A DNA stretch of 5,973 bases, taken from an uncultured Bacilli bacterium. GTDB lineage: Bacteria; Bacillota_I; Bacilli_A; RF39; UBA660. The notes under the pieces are model-generated. The model had not been told where the DNA came from. It did not search any database and saw only the letters and a program-made list of their open reading frames with translations. This document shows, one piece after another, positions 5,381 to 5,973 of the stretch. Made by a program: the position numbers and the translations under genes. The first letter of the stretch is position 1. Each line of letters starts with the position of its first letter. Where the stretch lies: assembly GCA_910587745.1 (NCBI GenBank), contig CAJUNE010000046.1, forward strand, positions 1 through 5,973, written 5' to 3'.

Positions 5381-5920
5381 ATGGAATTAAAAGGTTCTAA
5401 AACTGAAGCTAATTTAATGGCTGCTTTTGCTGGAGAATCACAAGCTAGAAATAAGTATACTTATTATGCTTCTCAAGCTAAAAAAGATGGTTATGAGCAA
5501 ATAGCTGCTATTTTTGAAGAAACTGCTAACAATGAAAAAGAACATGCTAAAATGTGGTTTAAAGAATTACATGGAGGTAAAGTACCTGATACTTTAACTA
5601 ATTTAAAAGATGCTGCAAGTGGTGAAAACTATGAATGGACAGAAATGTACAAAGAATTTGCAGAAATAGCTAAAGAGGAAGGCTTTGACCGTATAGCAAA
5701 ACTTTTTGAAGAAGTTGGCAAAATAGAAAAACATCATGAAGAAAGATACATGAAATTAGTTGGTAATATTAACGATGATTTAGTATTTAAACGTGGTGAA
5801 GAAACTGTTTGGATTTGTAGAAACTGTGGATATGTTTATGTAGGAGAAAATGCTCCAGCTGTATGTCCTGTTTGTGCTCATCCACAAAGTTTTATGGAAC
5901 TTAAAGCAGAGAACTATTAA
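5381..5920 (+). CDS. rbr: Rubrerythrin
   Basis: Rubrerythrin is a cytoplasmic non-haem iron peroxidase that reduces hydrogen peroxide to water in anaerobes, using electrons from rubredoxin or NADH-linked reductases. The protein is complete at 179 aa, close to the family's ~190. Residues 1-135 form the ferritin-like four-helix domain with the diiron ligands in place: E19 (AFAGESQAR), E52 and H55 (NEKEH), E85 and E88 (YEWTEMY), E116 and H119 (IEKHH). Residues 143-179 are the rubredoxin-like domain with FeS4 ligands C146, C149, C162 and C165 (WICRNCGY, CPVCAHP). AAGGAGG at 5366-5372 lies 8 nt before the ATG. It has its own promoter and terminator, so it is probably monocistronic. Some upstream read-through from the 139-aa gene is possible, as no terminator lies between them. 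Confidence 0.98.
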   Translation: MELKGSKTEANLMAAFAGESQARNKYTYYASQAKKDGYEQIAAIFEETANNEKEHAKMWFKELHGGKVPDTLTNLKDAASGENYEWTEMYKEFAEIAKEEGFDRIAKLFEEVGKIEKHHEERYMKLVGNINDDLVFKRGEETVWICRNCGYVYVGENAPAVCPVCAHPQSFMELKAENY

Positions 5921-5934
5921 TGAAGTGATACAAT

Positions 5935-5973
5935 AAAAGTAGACAGATAAAAAAAGAACTGTTTACTTTTTTA
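5935..5973 (+). terminator. Intrinsic terminator of rubrerythrin
   Basis: AAAAGTAGACAG (5935-5946) pairs with CTGTTTACTTTT (5959-5970) over 12 bp with one G-U pair. The A-rich loop is 12 nt and a T run follows to 5972. The A-rich left flank also gives a shorter T run on the other strand, so it might act in both directions on whatever lies beyond the window. Confidence 0.8.

Overview
The window reads as chromosomal DNA from a low-G+C, A+T-rich Gram-positive-type bacterium (Bacillota, or a close Mollicutes-like lineage). The reasons are strong AGGAGG-type ribosome binding sites, sigma-A-like promoters with TG-extended -10 boxes, Firmicute-type EF-G and EF-Tu, and a YerB-like DUF3048 protein. 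TGG encodes Trp and TGA is used as a stop, so the genetic code looks standard and not the Mycoplasma code. Rubrerythrin suggests an anaerobic or microaerophilic lifestyle. I cannot name a species.

Layout, all on the + strand. (1) 1-1470: the last ~70% of fusA (EF-G), cut by the window edge. (2) 1471-1556: a short gap with a near-consensus promoter, then tuf (EF-Tu, 1557-2726) and a strong terminator at 2735-2759. (3) 2787-3468: a self-contained type II toxin-antitoxin cassette. It has its own promoter with an operator-like palindrome, an intact RelB/DinJ-family antitoxin, and a YafQ-family toxin overlapping it by 4 nt. The toxin frame is broken by one base at a GGG-TGA junction. A terminator lies directly after the toxin stop. 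(4) 3482-5320: a probable operon of a DUF3048/YerB-like envelope protein, a 73-aa single-pass membrane protein and a 139-aa protein of unknown family with a possible Cys-His-Asp triad. Its promoter carries a 19-bp perfect inverted repeat over the -10. (5) 5333-5973: rubrerythrin with its own near-consensus promoter, a partial PerR-box-like sequence over the -10, and a hairpin/T-tract terminator at the window edge.

Functionally, the left half is translation elongation (EF-G translocates, EF-Tu delivers aminoacyl-tRNA). The TA cassette is an accessory insert between tuf and yerB. The right half is envelope-associated genes followed by peroxide defence. The observations most worth following are the split YafQ toxin with all predicted catalytic residues downstream of the shift, the unknown 139-aa protein, and the operator-like palindromes at three promoters. 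I see no RNA genes, CRISPR array or insertion sequence. No gene-free stretch exceeds 300 bases.
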